From the NCBI RefSeq assembly GCF_902806485.1, contig NZ_CADCWT010000004.1, positions 1 through 64,000 of the forward strand: 64,000 nt of DNA. The letters are read 5' to 3'. Each line of letters starts with the position of its first letter. Positions within the stretch are counted from its first letter, which is position 1. This document shows, one piece after another, positions 37,434 to 46,061 of the stretch. Made by a program: the position numbers and the translations under genes. Below the pieces are notes generated by a model, which had not been told where the DNA came from, did no database searches, and saw only the letters and a list, made by a program, of their open reading frames with translations. Source of the stretch: Candidatus Frankia alpina (GTDB lineage Bacteria > Actinomycetota > Actinomycetes > Frankiales > Frankiaceae).

Positions 37434-38984
37434 CTACCCGCCGTGACCGCCCCTCGGGCGGCCCCGATCCGGCGCGGCCAGCAGGTCGGTGACGACCCGG
37501 GGCAGCAGGTCGGGCAGGTCGCCGGCGGCGAGCGGCACGGCGGCGCGCTCGGCGGCGCGCCCGTGCAGGTGGGCGCCGACCGCCCCGGCACCGGCGGCGG
37601 GTAGCCCAGCCGCGAGCAGCGAGCCGATCAGGCCGGTCAGGACGTCCCCCGTGCCGGCGGTCCCCAGCCACCCGGAACCGTTCGTGTTCACCCAGGCCGC
37701 CCCGACCGGTTCGACGATCAGGGTGCGGGTGCCCTTGAGCAGGATCACCGCGCCCGTCGCCGCGGCGGCCCGCCGAACGGCGGCGAGGCGGTCCGCGGCG
37801 AGATCCGCCGTCGTGCGATCGGGATCCCAGCCCAGCGCGGTCGCGGTGAACCGACCGAACTCGCCCTCGTGCGGGGTGATGAGAACCGGCGCGTCCCGGG
37901 CGCGCAGCGCCGCGGAATCGGCCGCGAGGAGCTCCGCCAGCGGGTCGAGGGCGCCCGCGTCGACCACGACCGGCAGGTCGGTGCCGAGCAGTCCGGCCAC
38001 CAGCTCCCGGACCGCCGGCCCCGGGTCCAGGCCCGGGCCGATCGCCCAGGCCTGGACCCGGCCGGCGGCGAGCATGGCCGCGCGGTCCCCGGCCCGGATG
38101 GCGGTCACCACCGCCTCCGGGTGCGCCCGCCGGACGAAGTCCCCCGCCCGGCTGGCTACCCCCGTCTCGGTCACGACCCGCAGGTAGCCGGCGCCGCCGC
38201 GCAGCGCCCCGCCGACCGCGAGCACCGCGGCGCCCGGGTAGGCGTCGCTGCCGGCGACCAGGCCGAGGACCCCCCGGCGGTACTTGGACGATTCCGGCCC
38301 CGGCACCGGGATCATCGCGGCGACATCGGCGTCGTCGAGCGCTCGCAGGTCGGGCTCGGGCAACTCCAGCCCGATGTCGACCAGTTCCACCGGCCCGGTG
38401 TGGGCGGCCCCCGGCGTCAGCCACAGGCCGCGCTTGTGGGTGCCGAACGTGACCGTGGCGCTGGCCCGCACGGCGGCTCCGGTGACGGCGCCGGTGTCCG
38501 CGTCGACGCCGCTGGGGACGTCGACGGCCACCGTGCGCTCGGGCGGCGCGAGGGCCGCGAGCCGGGCATGGTCCGCCCGTAGACCGCCGCGCCCACCGAT
38601 GCCGAGCAACCCGTCCAGGACGAGCTCAGCCTGGTCGAACAGCCTGCGCAACGTCTCGTCGTCGAGGGCCGGCGCGGGACCGTGCAGCCTGCCACCGGCG
38701 GCCAGCAGAGCCGCGGTGCCCTCGGGGTGGGTGCGGCCGGGCGCGATCGCGTCGACTCGGGCGCCGCGCTCGGCCAGGCGTGCGCCGGCCCACAGGGCGT
38801 CACCGCCGTTGTCACCGCCCCCGGCAAGGACGACGATCCGGGCGCCGTACACCCGGCCGAGCCGGCGGGCGACGTGGGCTACCAGCCCGTACACCGCGCG
38901 TTGCATCAGGGCACCGGGCAGCAGGGCGGCGAGCAGCGCCGCCTCGGCGTCCCGGATCTTGGCGACCGTGTGCGCATTCCGCAT
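37434..38984 (-). CDS. nnr: Bifunctional NAD(P)H-hydrate repair enzyme (epimerase + ADP/ATP-dependent dehydratase)
   Basis: 516 residues. The N-terminal YjeF-N epimerase domain has VVLAGGGDNGGDALWAGARL and VAVDVPSGVDADTG. The C-terminal YjeF-C ribokinase-like dehydratase has KYRRGVLGLVAGSDAYPGAAVLA, VVDAGAL, LITPHEGEFGR, ILLKGTRTLI and the anion-hole motif GTAGTGDVLTGLIGSLLA. It restores hydrated NAD(P)H damaged by heat or enzymes. The ATG at 38984 (MRNAHTVAKIRDAE) fits the family start. It lies between acpS and alr and probably shares their transcript. Confidence 0.94.
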   Translation of the reverse strand: MRNAHTVAKIRDAEAALLAALLPGALMQRAVYGLVAHVARRLGRVYGARIVVLAGGGDNGGDALWAGARLAERGARVDAIAPGRTHPEGTAALLAAGGRLHGPAPALDDETLRRLFDQAELVLDGLLGIGGRGGLRADHARLAALAPPERTVAVDVPSGVDADTGAVTGAAVRASATVTFGTHKRGLWLTPGAAHTGPVELVDIGLELPEPDLRALDDADVAAMIPVPGPESSKYRRGVLGLVAGSDAYPGAAVLAVGGALRGGAGYLRVVTETGVASRAGDFVRRAHPEAVVTAIRAGDRAAMLAAGRVQAWAIGPGLDPGPAVRELVAGLLGTDLPVVVDAGALDPLAELLAADSAALRARDAPVLITPHEGEFGRFTATALGWDPDRTTADLAADRLAAVRRAAAATGAVILLKGTRTLIVEPVGAAWVNTNGSGWLGTAGTGDVLTGLIGSLLAAGLPAAGAGAVGAHLHGRAAERAAVPLAAGDLPDLLPRVVTDLLAAPDRGRPRGGHGG

Positions 38985-39078
38985 GATGCAATGCTGCCCC
39001 GCGCCGGGCGGCCGATGCCGCAGAAACCCCCGGGACGGCCGATCCCACAGGCGGGCGCAGGCGCTGGCTGGTCGCCGG

Positions 39079-39435
39079 TCAGTTCTCGGCGACGACCATC
39101 GCGATGGCGACCCCGCCATCATGAGTGAGAGACAGATGCCAGGAGGCGATGCCGAGCCGGGCCGCCGCGGCGGCCACGGTGCCGCGGACCTGCAGCGACG
39201 GCCGTCCACTCGCGCCCAGGACGACCTCGGCGTCATGCCACTCCAGCCCGGGCGGCGCGCCGAGCACCTTCGCCACGGCCTCCTTCGCCGCGAACCGGGC
39301 GGCCAGCCGCTCCGGTCGGACCAGATCACGTTCCGCCGGGGTGAACAGGCGCATCGCGATCCCCGGCGTGCGTGACAGCGTCGCCGCGAAGCGGTCGACG
39401 CCTACCACGTCGACGCCGACACCCACCACCGCCAT
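39079..39435 (-). CDS. acpS: Holo-[acyl-carrier-protein] synthase
   Basis: 118 residues. Transfers phosphopantetheine from CoA to acyl carrier protein. Metal and CoA residues are visible in [13 protein letters not shown] (Asp) and [13 protein letters not shown] (Glu), then the GRPSLQVRG and [18 protein letters not shown] strands. The ATG at 39435 gives the usual length; a longer frame upstream has no family match. It lies 94 nt before nnr. Glucosamine and ACP genes (glmS, acpS) are near each other, as in related genomes. Confidence 0.95.
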   Translation of the reverse strand: MAVVGVGVDVVGVDRFAATLSRTPGIAMRLFTPAERDLVRPERLAARFAAKEAVAKVLGAPPGLEWHDAEVVLGASGRPSLQVRGTVAAAAARLGIASWHLSLTHDGGVAIAMVVAEN

Positions 39436-39524
39436 CGGGCAAGCGTCCCATACCGGCGCTGGCAGTCCGTGGCGAACCGTGCGCGAGCCTCGTCGCGGCG
39501 CCCCGCCCGCGCTGCCACCGGACG

Positions 39525-39564
39525 CACCCCTTCGGATCATGACGTCGCCAGGTCCGAAGGGGTG
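39525..39564. terminator. Terminator hairpin of the padR gene
   Basis: caccccttcgga (39525-39536) and tccgaaggggtg (39553-39564) form a 12-bp perfect stem with a 16-nt loop, 39 nt after the padR stop. Confidence 0.7.
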
Positions 39565-39603
39565 GCATGCCGGTGGCTCCGGCCCGGCGGGACCCGACCG
39601 GGT

Positions 39604-40473
39604 TCAGTGCTTCGCATTCCAGCCCAGCGCGGCACCGCCGTCATCCTCTCCGGCGGTGCCGGTCTCCTCAGTGCTGCCGGATTCCTCGGCGGTCGGGTCG
39701 CCCTCGTCGCCGGCGAGGATGCGGTAGAGGCTGCGGCGGGTCTCGGTGAGCAGGGATCGGGCGGCGGCGATCTGCGCGCCGTCCCCGGCCTGGGCAACCT
39801 GGACCACCGCGGCACCTACGGCGAAGGCCAGCGAGCGCAGGCTGGCCAGCTCGTCGTTGTCGCTGGCCGCGACGGTCTCCCACGGCTTGCGCTGCCCCGT
39901 CCGGGACTCGACGTGGGCCCGCCCGGTGTCGGTGAGGTGGAAGACCCGCTTGCCCTCCGCTTCCTCCGCGCGCACGAGCCCCTCGTCGGCGAGCAGAGAC
40001 AGCACCGGGTACACCGAGCCAGGGCTCGGCCGCCAGCTGCCTCCACTGCGCTCGGCCAGCTCACGGATCATCTGATAGCCGTGCATCGGCTGCTCGGCGA
40101 GCAGGGCCAGCAACGCCTCACGGACGTCGCCCCGGCCCACCCGCGGCCCACGGCCAAAACCACCCGGACCGCCGAATCCCGGACCGAACCCGGGACCGGG
40201 GAAGCCTGCGAACGGCGGCCAGCCCGGACCGCCACGGCGCCCACGCGGCCGGCCCTCGCCGGGTCCGCCATGGTCATGGTGCCCTCCGCCGTGTCCGCCG
40301 CGCGCCGTGCGGCTGGTCTGGTCACGCGCCGCCGACTCCTTCGTTCCACAGCCACCGACCTCGCGGTCCACCCATCCGGCCATCGTCTCGAAGAACTCCG
40401 ACAGCTTCGCGGGATCGAACCCCGCCGCGCGCCCCCATCTACCCCAGGGGCCTGGTATCACTTGCGATGTCAT
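39604..40473 (-). CDS. PadR-family transcriptional regulator
   Basis: 289 residues, longer than most PadR proteins. The first ~115 residues are unusual: a W/F-containing start, then HGGGHHDHGG and a Gly/Pro/Phe-rich run (GPGFGPGFGGPGGFGRGP). The winged helix follows: REALLALLAEQPMHGYQMIRELAERSGGSWRPSPGSVYPVLSLLADEGLVRAEEAEGKRVFHLTDTGRAHV, then a helical dimer region. PadR proteins repress their own gene and detoxification or transport genes. ATG at 40473 follows AAAGGA, so it is preferred over the ATG seven codons upstream. Strong palindromes lie 50-77 nt upstream. Confidence 0.9.
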   Translation of the reverse strand: MTSQVIPGPWGRWGRAAGFDPAKLSEFFETMAGWVDREVGGCGTKESAARDQTSRTARGGHGGGHHDHGGPGEGRPRGRRGGPGWPPFAGFPGPGFGPGFGGPGGFGRGPRVGRGDVREALLALLAEQPMHGYQMIRELAERSGGSWRPSPGSVYPVLSLLADEGLVRAEEAEGKRVFHLTDTGRAHVESRTGQRKPWETVAASDNDELASLRSLAFAVGAAVVQVAQAGDGAQIAAARSLLTETRRSLYRILAGDEGDPTAEESGSTEETGTAGEDDGGAALGWNAKH

Positions 40474-40522
40474 GATCTTTCCTTTCGTCTCCATGAATGA
40501 CCAACGGAGGCCATCCGCACGC

Positions 40523-40550
40523 TATCGCGTACACTCGCGATATATCGCGA
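40523..40550. promoter_or_regulatory. Overlapping palindromic PadR operators
   Basis: tatcgcg-n6-cgcgata (40523-40542) overlaps a perfect 16-bp palindrome tcgcgatatatcgcga (40535-40550). They lie in the divergent promoter between padR and the SWIM gene, and fit autoregulation by PadR. Confidence 0.75.
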
Positions 40551-40632
40551 TGCTACGGAAGACAAGCGGGTCTCGGTGAGTGCGGGGGACCTGGTCGGTA
40601 CGATCGGCGCTCGCATTCCGTAGGATTGGCCA

Positions 40633-41196
40633 GTGATCATTTCTGTGTCCGGAGAGAACGGGCACGACGCGGACGCCGTCACCCCGCTCGAAGCAGCCTT
40701 CGAGGAACGTGCCTGCGCGCAGCGCGCGGGCACCGACGTGTTCATCGAAGGGGTGAACCTGGCCCTGCTCGGCCGCGTCGAGCAGCTCCGCATTCGGCCC
40801 ACCAACGCCTCGGGCACGGTCGACGACGCCGGGCCTCACGAGGTCCGGCTGGAGGCGGCCGACGACGGGCCGCGCACCGGCTGCACGTGTCCCGAGGGCG
40901 CAACCGGCTCGTTCTGCCGCCACGCGGTCGCCGTCGCCCTCGTCGCCACCGGCTCCGCGGGCCTGGCCGACGGCGACGGCGACGGCGAGAACGGCGGGAT
41001 CATCGGCGAAAGTTCGCTGTTCACCGACGACCCGGTGCACGCAGCGATGCGGGTGTTCCTCAGCCGCGCCCCCCGCGCCGAGCTCGTGGAGACGCTGCTC
41101 GATGCCGCGGACGACAGCGAGGCGGTCGCCGACGCCCTCTGGGAGGCCACCGTCGCCTGGCACGGCCGCCAGCACGCCGCCCCCCCCTCACCCTGA
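40633..41196 (+). CDS. SWIM zinc-finger domain protein
   Basis: 187 residues. The zinc motif is CTCPEGATGSFCRHAVAVAL: C84, C86, C95, H97 (CxC-x8-CxH), the SWIM pattern. The part before it (FIEGVNLALLGRVEQLRI...HEVRLEA) is a beta domain usual before SWIM. SWIM domains bind DNA or protein. The C-terminal half is acidic and helical (DDPVHAAMRVFLSRAPRAELVETLLDAADDSEAVADALWEATVAWHGR). The gene starts with GTG at 40633 and is divergent from padR. No wider role is known for this arrangement. Confidence 0.8.
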   Translation: MIISVSGENGHDADAVTPLEAAFEERACAQRAGTDVFIEGVNLALLGRVEQLRIRPTNASGTVDDAGPHEVRLEAADDGPRTGCTCPEGATGSFCRHAVAVALVATGSAGLADGDGDGENGGIIGESSLFTDDPVHAAMRVFLSRAPRAELVETLLDAADDSEAVADALWEATVAWHGRQHAAPPSP

Positions 41197-41232
41197 CCGC
41201 AGTCCCGCGGCCAGGGGCCTGGTGATACGCCG

Positions 41233-43206
41233 CTATTCGACGGTGACGGACTTGGCGAGGTTGCGCGGCTGGTCCACGTCGAGGCCTCGGGCGAGGGCGA
41301 GCTCGCAGGCGAACACCTGCAGCGGCAGGGTCGTCACCAGGGGCGCGAACAGGGACGAGGTCGCCGGCACGCGGATGAGATGGTCGGCGTAGGGCTCCAC
41401 CACGACGTCACCGTCCTCGGCGATCACGATGGTCCGCGCGCCGCGCGCCCGGACCTCCTGGATGTTAGAGACGATCTTGCCATGCAGGTGCGCGCGCCCG
41501 CGCGGCGACGGCGCGACGATGATCACCGGCAGGCCCGGTTCGATGAGCGCGATCGGCCCATGCTTGAGCTCTCCGGCCGGGAAGCCCTCGGCATGCATGT
41601 AGGCGAGTTCCTTGAGCTTGAGTGCCCCTTCCAGTGCCACCGGGTAGCCCACGTGGCGGCCGAGGAAGAGCACGGCCTTGGCGTCGGCCAGGCTGCGGGC
41701 GAGCTCGCGGATCGGTTCGAGTCGGCCCAGCGTCCGCTCCACCAGGTCGGGCATCCGCTGCAGCCGCTCGACGTAGGCGGCGACTTCGTCGCCATAGAGC
41801 ACGCCGCGTACCTGCCCCAGGTAGAGGCCGACGAGCAGGCAGGCCGCGACCTGGCCGAGGAAGGTCTTGGTCGAGGCGACGCCCACCTCCGGCCCACAGC
41901 GGGTGTAGAGCACCGCGTCGGACTCCCGCGGGATCGTCGACCCGTTCGTGTTGCAGATCGCGAGAACCCGGGCCTTCTGCTCGCGGGCGTGCTTGACGGC
42001 CATGAGCGTGTCCAACGTCTCGCCGCTCTGACTGATCGCGATCACGAGGGTGGAACGGTCCAGCACGGGGTCCCGATAGCGGAACTCCGAGGCCATTTCG
42101 ACCTCGCAGGGCAGCCGGGTCCAGTGCTCGATGGCGTACTTCACGATCAGGCCGGCGTGGTACGCCGTCCCGCAGGCGACGATGAAGACCTTGTCCACGT
42201 CCCGGAAGTCCTGGACGGACAGCCGCTCCTCATCGAGGACGATCGCGCCGTCGGTGGAAAGCCGACCCCGAAGGGTGTCCGCGAGCGCGGTCGGCTGCTC
42301 GTTGATCTCCTTGAGCATGAAGTACGGGTAACCGCCCTTCTCGGCTGCATCCGCGTCCCAGTCGACGTGGTAGCGGCGCCCCTCGATGACCTCGCCGGCG
42401 AAGTCGGTCACGGTGACGCCGTCCCGGCGAGCCTCGACCACCTGGTCCTGCCCGATCTCCATCGCCTCGCGGGTGTGGGCGATGAACGCCGAGACATCGC
42501 TGGCGAGGAAGGCTTCGCCCGCCCCCAGCCCCACAACCAGCGGGCTGTTGCGCCGGGCACCGACGACCACCTCGGGGAAGTCGCGGTGCAGCACGACGAG
42601 GGTGAAGGCACCCTCCAGCCGCCGGCAGACACGCTGCAGCGCCATGGTCAACGGGTGCGTCCCCGGCTCGGCGGTGAGATTGGCCGATGCGCCAGGGCCG
42701 GGTGCGCCACCCGTACCGGGGCGGATCGGTCGGGGGGTGACGTCCTCCGGGACCGCCGCTGCCGGCGCGGCGGCGACGTTGCCCAGCTCGACCTCCAGCA
42801 GATGGGCGACGACCTCGGTGTCGGTCTCGCTCGCGAGCTCGTGCCCGACCGCCTCCAGCTCAGCGCGCAGCGCGGCGAAGTTTTCGATGATGCCGTTGTG
42901 GATAACGGCGATCGCGCCGGTGCAGTCGGTGTGAGGGTGGGCGTTGGCGTCGGTCGGGCCGCCGTGGGTAGCCCACCGGGTGTGCCCCATCCCGGTCGTC
43001 CCGGGCATCGGGTCCGCCTCCGCGCCCTCGGACAGCAACTTCTCCAGGTTGGCGAGCTTGCCGGCCCGCCGCGCTATCCGCAGCGCCCCGGCGCCGACGA
43101 CCGCGATGCCGGAGGAGTCGTAACCTCGATACTCGAGGCGACGCAGGCCGTTCAACGCGACGTCCAGGGCCGACTGGTCACCGACGTACCCGATGATCCC
43201 GCACAT
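41233..43206 (-). CDS. glmS: Glutamine-fructose-6-phosphate aminotransferase (isomerizing)
   Basis: Makes glucosamine-6-phosphate, the first step of UDP-GlcNAc synthesis. 657 residues versus ~610 usual. It begins MCGIIGYVGDQ with the catalytic Cys2 of the class II glutaminase; GHTRWATHG and HNGIIEN follow. Then two SIS domains (CGTAYHAGL, ISQSGETLDT) and the C-terminal AKSVTVE. About 40 extra Pro/Gly/Ala residues are inserted near 155-195 of the glutaminase domain. The ATG at 43206 must be the start, because Cys2 becomes the N-terminus. It lies 103 nt after glmM and probably follows it in one transcript. Confidence 0.96.
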   Translation of the reverse strand: MCGIIGYVGDQSALDVALNGLRRLEYRGYDSSGIAVVGAGALRIARRAGKLANLEKLLSEGAEADPMPGTTGMGHTRWATHGGPTDANAHPHTDCTGAIAVIHNGIIENFAALRAELEAVGHELASETDTEVVAHLLEVELGNVAAAPAAAVPEDVTPRPIRPGTGGAPGPGASANLTAEPGTHPLTMALQRVCRRLEGAFTLVVLHRDFPEVVVGARRNSPLVVGLGAGEAFLASDVSAFIAHTREAMEIGQDQVVEARRDGVTVTDFAGEVIEGRRYHVDWDADAAEKGGYPYFMLKEINEQPTALADTLRGRLSTDGAIVLDEERLSVQDFRDVDKVFIVACGTAYHAGLIVKYAIEHWTRLPCEVEMASEFRYRDPVLDRSTLVIAISQSGETLDTLMAVKHAREQKARVLAICNTNGSTIPRESDAVLYTRCGPEVGVASTKTFLGQVAACLLVGLYLGQVRGVLYGDEVAAYVERLQRMPDLVERTLGRLEPIRELARSLADAKAVLFLGRHVGYPVALEGALKLKELAYMHAEGFPAGELKHGPIALIEPGLPVIIVAPSPRGRAHLHGKIVSNIQEVRARGARTIVIAEDGDVVVEPYADHLIRVPATSSLFAPLVTTLPLQVFACELALARGLDVDQPRNLAKSVTVE

Positions 43207-43309
43207 GCGCCTCAGCGTACGCAGGTTCCCATGGCCGGCGGACGTGCCCGGCCGAACGGACCGCAAGTTGTCCTGGCGTGGCCTCGCCGGCGGATTGACG
43301 CGGGCAGGT

Positions 43310-44677
43310 TCAGCGGGGGGCTGGCAGCGCGGCGCGAACGACAGCCGCGAGGCGGTGGGCGGTGTCCCGAGCCACGGCGTCGGTCTCCGCCTCGACCATC
43401 ACACGGACCAGCGGCTCGGTGCCGGAGGGCCGCAGCAGCACCCTGCCGCCGTCACCGAGCTCGGCCTCGGCAGCGGCGACGGCGGCCAGCAGCTCGGGCG
43501 AGGCGCCCGCCCGGGTCCGGTCAACACCACGGACGTTGACGAGCACCTGTGGCAGCCTGGTCATGGCCTTGGCGAGCTCGCCAAGGGGCTGGCCGGTCTC
43601 GGCGACCCGACCGAGCAGCCGCAGCGCCGTCAGCAGCCCGTCACCGGTGGTGGCGTGATCGAGGAAGACGACGTGCCCGCTCTGCTCGCCGCCGAGCACA
43701 TAGCCGCCGGCGCGCATCGCCTCCACCACGTACCGGTCGCCGACGGGCGTGGTCACGACGGTGATCCCGGCCTCGCGCATCGCATGGTGGAAGCCCAGGT
43801 TCGACATCACGGTGACGACGACCGTGTCGTCGGCGAGTTCGCCGCGCTCGGCCATGGCCAGGGCGCAGATGGCGAGGATCTGGTCGCCGTCGACGATCTC
43901 GCCGACGGCGTCCACCGCGAGGCAGCGGTCCGCGTCGCCGTCGTGGGCGATGCCGACGTCGGCGCCCTGCTCGACGACCGCCGCGCGCAGGCTGTCCAGA
44001 TGGGTGACGCCGCTGCCGTCGTTGATCGCCGTGCCGTCGCCGTCGGCGTGTAGTCCGATGACATCCGCACCGGCGGCGCGCAGCACTCGCGGCGCGAGCG
44101 CAGAGGCCGCGCCCTGGGCGCAGTCGACGACAACCCGCAGGCCGTCGAGCCGCATCGGAAGGGCCGCGAGCAGATGGTCCGCGTAGCGGTCGAGAAGTCC
44201 TGGTTCGTCCCTGACCCGCCCGACGGCGGCACCGACGGGTCGGGGGCCGGGCGGTTGCGCCATCCGCCGCTCGACGGCGTCCTCGACCTCGTCGGGGAGC
44301 TTGAGGCCGCCGGCGGCGAACACCTTGATGCCGTTGTCCGGCATGGGGTTGTGGCTGGCGGAGAGCATCACGCCGAAGGTCGCGCCGCTGGCGGCGACCG
44401 CGTGCGCCACGGCCGGGGTCGGGGCGACGCCGATGCGGGCGACGTCGGCACCCGAGGCGGCCAGGCCGGCCACGACCGCGGCCTCGAGGAACTCTCCGGA
44501 CGGACGGGTGTCCCGACCGACGACGACAAGCGGCCGAGGCCTCGCCGGCTCGGTGGACCGGCCGCCCGGGGCGCCGAGTAGTTCCACGGCCGCGGAGGCC
44601 AGTGACAACGCCTGCTCCGCGGTGAGGTTCACGTTCGCCATGCCTCGGACGCCGTCGGTGCCGAAAAGCCTCGTCAC
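43310..44677 (-). CDS. glmM: Phosphoglucosamine mutase
   Basis: 455 residues. Converts glucosamine-6-phosphate to glucosamine-1-phosphate. The catalytic Ser107 is in [17 protein letters not shown], the metal site is HDGDADRC, and the sugar loop GGEQSGH is present, as is the C-terminal [14 protein letters not shown] phosphate loop. The start is GTG at 44677 ([12 protein letters not shown]) behind GGGGGACC. It sits just downstream of rpsI, after a strong terminator, and upstream of glmS, the standard actinobacterial order. Confidence 0.96.
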   Translation of the reverse strand: MTRLFGTDGVRGMANVNLTAEQALSLASAAVELLGAPGGRSTEPARPRPLVVVGRDTRPSGEFLEAAVVAGLAASGADVARIGVAPTPAVAHAVAASGATFGVMLSASHNPMPDNGIKVFAAGGLKLPDEVEDAVERRMAQPPGPRPVGAAVGRVRDEPGLLDRYADHLLAALPMRLDGLRVVVDCAQGAASALAPRVLRAAGADVIGLHADGDGTAINDGSGVTHLDSLRAAVVEQGADVGIAHDGDADRCLAVDAVGEIVDGDQILAICALAMAERGELADDTVVVTVMSNLGFHHAMREAGITVVTTPVGDRYVVEAMRAGGYVLGGEQSGHVVFLDHATTGDGLLTALRLLGRVAETGQPLGELAKAMTRLPQVLVNVRGVDRTRAGASPELLAAVAAAEAELGDGGRVLLRPSGTEPLVRVMVEAETDAVARDTAHRLAAVVRAALPAPR

Positions 44678-44736
44678 TGAGGTCCCCCATGAAGTCGAAG
44701 ATTCAGGCGGAGACCAAGGCACGCACCGGCGGCACC

Positions 44737-44789
44737 CGCCCCCCTCCGCAGGCGCGCCCACCGCGGGGGCGCGCCTGCGGAGGGGGGCG
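44737..44789. terminator. Strong terminator after rpsI
   Basis: A perfect 23-bp inverted repeat (44737-44759 with 44767-44789), loop accgcgg-like. It closes the rplM-rpsI transcript before glmM. Confidence 0.9.
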
Positions 44790-44794
44790 CAAGG

Positions 44795-45202
44795 TCAGCG
44801 CTTGCTGTACTGCGGAGCCTTGCGGGCCTTCTTCAGCCCGTACTTCTTGCGCTCCTTGACCCGAGCGTCCCGGGTCAGGAAGCCGGCCTTCTTGAGAGTA
44901 GGCCGTGACTCCTCCTCCGCCAGCGTCAGCGCGCGGGCGACGGCGAGTCGAAGTGCGCCGGCCTGGCCCGACACACCGCCGCCGTGCAGCCGGGCGACGA
45001 TGTCGTAGGACTCGGCCTTGTCCAGCGCCTTCAGCGGCTCGTTGACGAGCTGCTGGTGCACCTTGTTCGGGAAGTACTCCTCCAGCGTCCGCCCGTTGAG
45101 CGTCCACTTTCCGGAGCCCGGAAGCAGGCGCGCTCGGACGACCGCCTCCTTGCGCCGCCCGGTCGCGCGGGGATTGCCCTGTACGTCGGTCACGACAGCC
45201 AC
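44795..45202 (-). CDS. rpsI: Ribosomal protein S9
   Basis: uS9, 135 residues. Typical signatures: [55 protein letters not shown], and the C-terminal tail [17 protein letters not shown] that reaches the P-site tRNA. The start is GTG at 45202. It follows rplM by 93 nt in the conserved rplM-rpsI pair. Confidence 0.98.
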   Translation of the reverse strand: MAVVTDVQGNPRATGRRKEAVVRARLLPGSGKWTLNGRTLEEYFPNKVHQQLVNEPLKALDKAESYDIVARLHGGGVSGQAGALRLAVARALTLAEEESRPTLKKAGFLTRDARVKERKKYGLKKARKAPQYSKR

Positions 45203-45295
45203 GTCGCGTTCCTTCCTCGGTTGATGCGTGGTTCCCGTAGCCGGCGCCCGGGGCGGATCAGCACCGCCCGCTGACCGGCTGGAGGAGGTCAGCGG

Positions 45296-45739
45296 TTACT
45301 GCGCGACCTGGATGATCTCGAACGGGGTGGGCTGCTGAGCGTCGTGCGGGTGCGTCGACCCCGCGTAGACCTTCAGCTTGGTGCCCTGGGCGCGGCCGAG
45401 CTTGCTCTTCGGCAGCATGCCCTTGATGGCCTTCTCGATGATGATCTGCGGCCGCGTGTCGAGCAGCTCGCCGTACGAGGTGCTGCGCAGACCGCCCGGG
45501 AAACCCGAGTGCCGGTGGTACTGGGCCTGCTGGCGCTTGTTCCCACTCAGCGCGACCTTGCCGGCGTTGACGACGATGACGAAGTCGCCGGTGTCGATAT
45601 GCGGAGCGAAGTACGGCTTGTGCTTGCCGCGCAGCAGCGCGGCGGCCTGGGTCGCCAGCCGACCGAGCACCACGTCGGTGGCATCGATGACGTGCCACAC
45701 ACGCTGGACATCCGCGGGCTTGGGCTGGTACGTGCGCAC
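45296..45739 (-). CDS. rplM: Ribosomal protein L13
   Basis: uL13, 147 residues. It opens [54 protein letters not shown] and continues with the [10 protein letters not shown] motif. An early 23S rRNA assembly protein. It is first in the rplM-rpsI operon; its leader is about 100 nt or more. Confidence 0.98.
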   Translation of the reverse strand: MRTYQPKPADVQRVWHVIDATDVVLGRLATQAAALLRGKHKPYFAPHIDTGDFVIVVNAGKVALSGNKRQQAQYHRHSGFPGGLRSTSYGELLDTRPQIIIEKAIKGMLPKSKLGRAQGTKLKVYAGSTHPHDAQQPTPFEIIQVAQ

Positions 45740-46061
45740 AGGTCTGCCTTCTCGTTCGGACGATCCCGCCCGGGAACTCCGAAGGGCCTCGGACGGATCT
45801 CGTCAAGAATGGTGAGCGCGCAGACGGGACGTGTCACGCGCAGCAGTCTTTGAGGTTACCAGGCCATCGGAGTGGACCGCGAGCGGCCCGACCGGCCACC
45901 GCCGCTGGACTACACCCCCGCACCACTCGGGTCTGACCCGCCCGGCCTGTCGGAACCTCGCTGGAGGATCAGCGTATCGGGCGGACGCCGGCGGGTAGCC
46001 CGGTGCGGCGATGCCCGAGCGCGGGCTGGCGCCCTCCAGCGAGCTAGCTATTCTGACCGAG
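45740..46061. other. 322-nt divergent region before rplM and the membrane protein gene
   Basis: No gene. On the plus strand TATTCT (46049-46054) lies 7 nt before the ATG at 46062, consistent with a leaderless transcript. A small A/T-richer patch around 45845-45870 may hold the rplM promoter, but I could not pick -35/-10 boxes with confidence. Confidence 0.4.

Noticed and set aside
41380-43539. 719-residue plus-strand frame over glmS
   Set aside because: Antisense shadow of glmS without a known domain.
45740-45870. L13 autoregulatory leader
   Set aside because: The known L13 leader class is from Firmicutes; I see no matching structure here.
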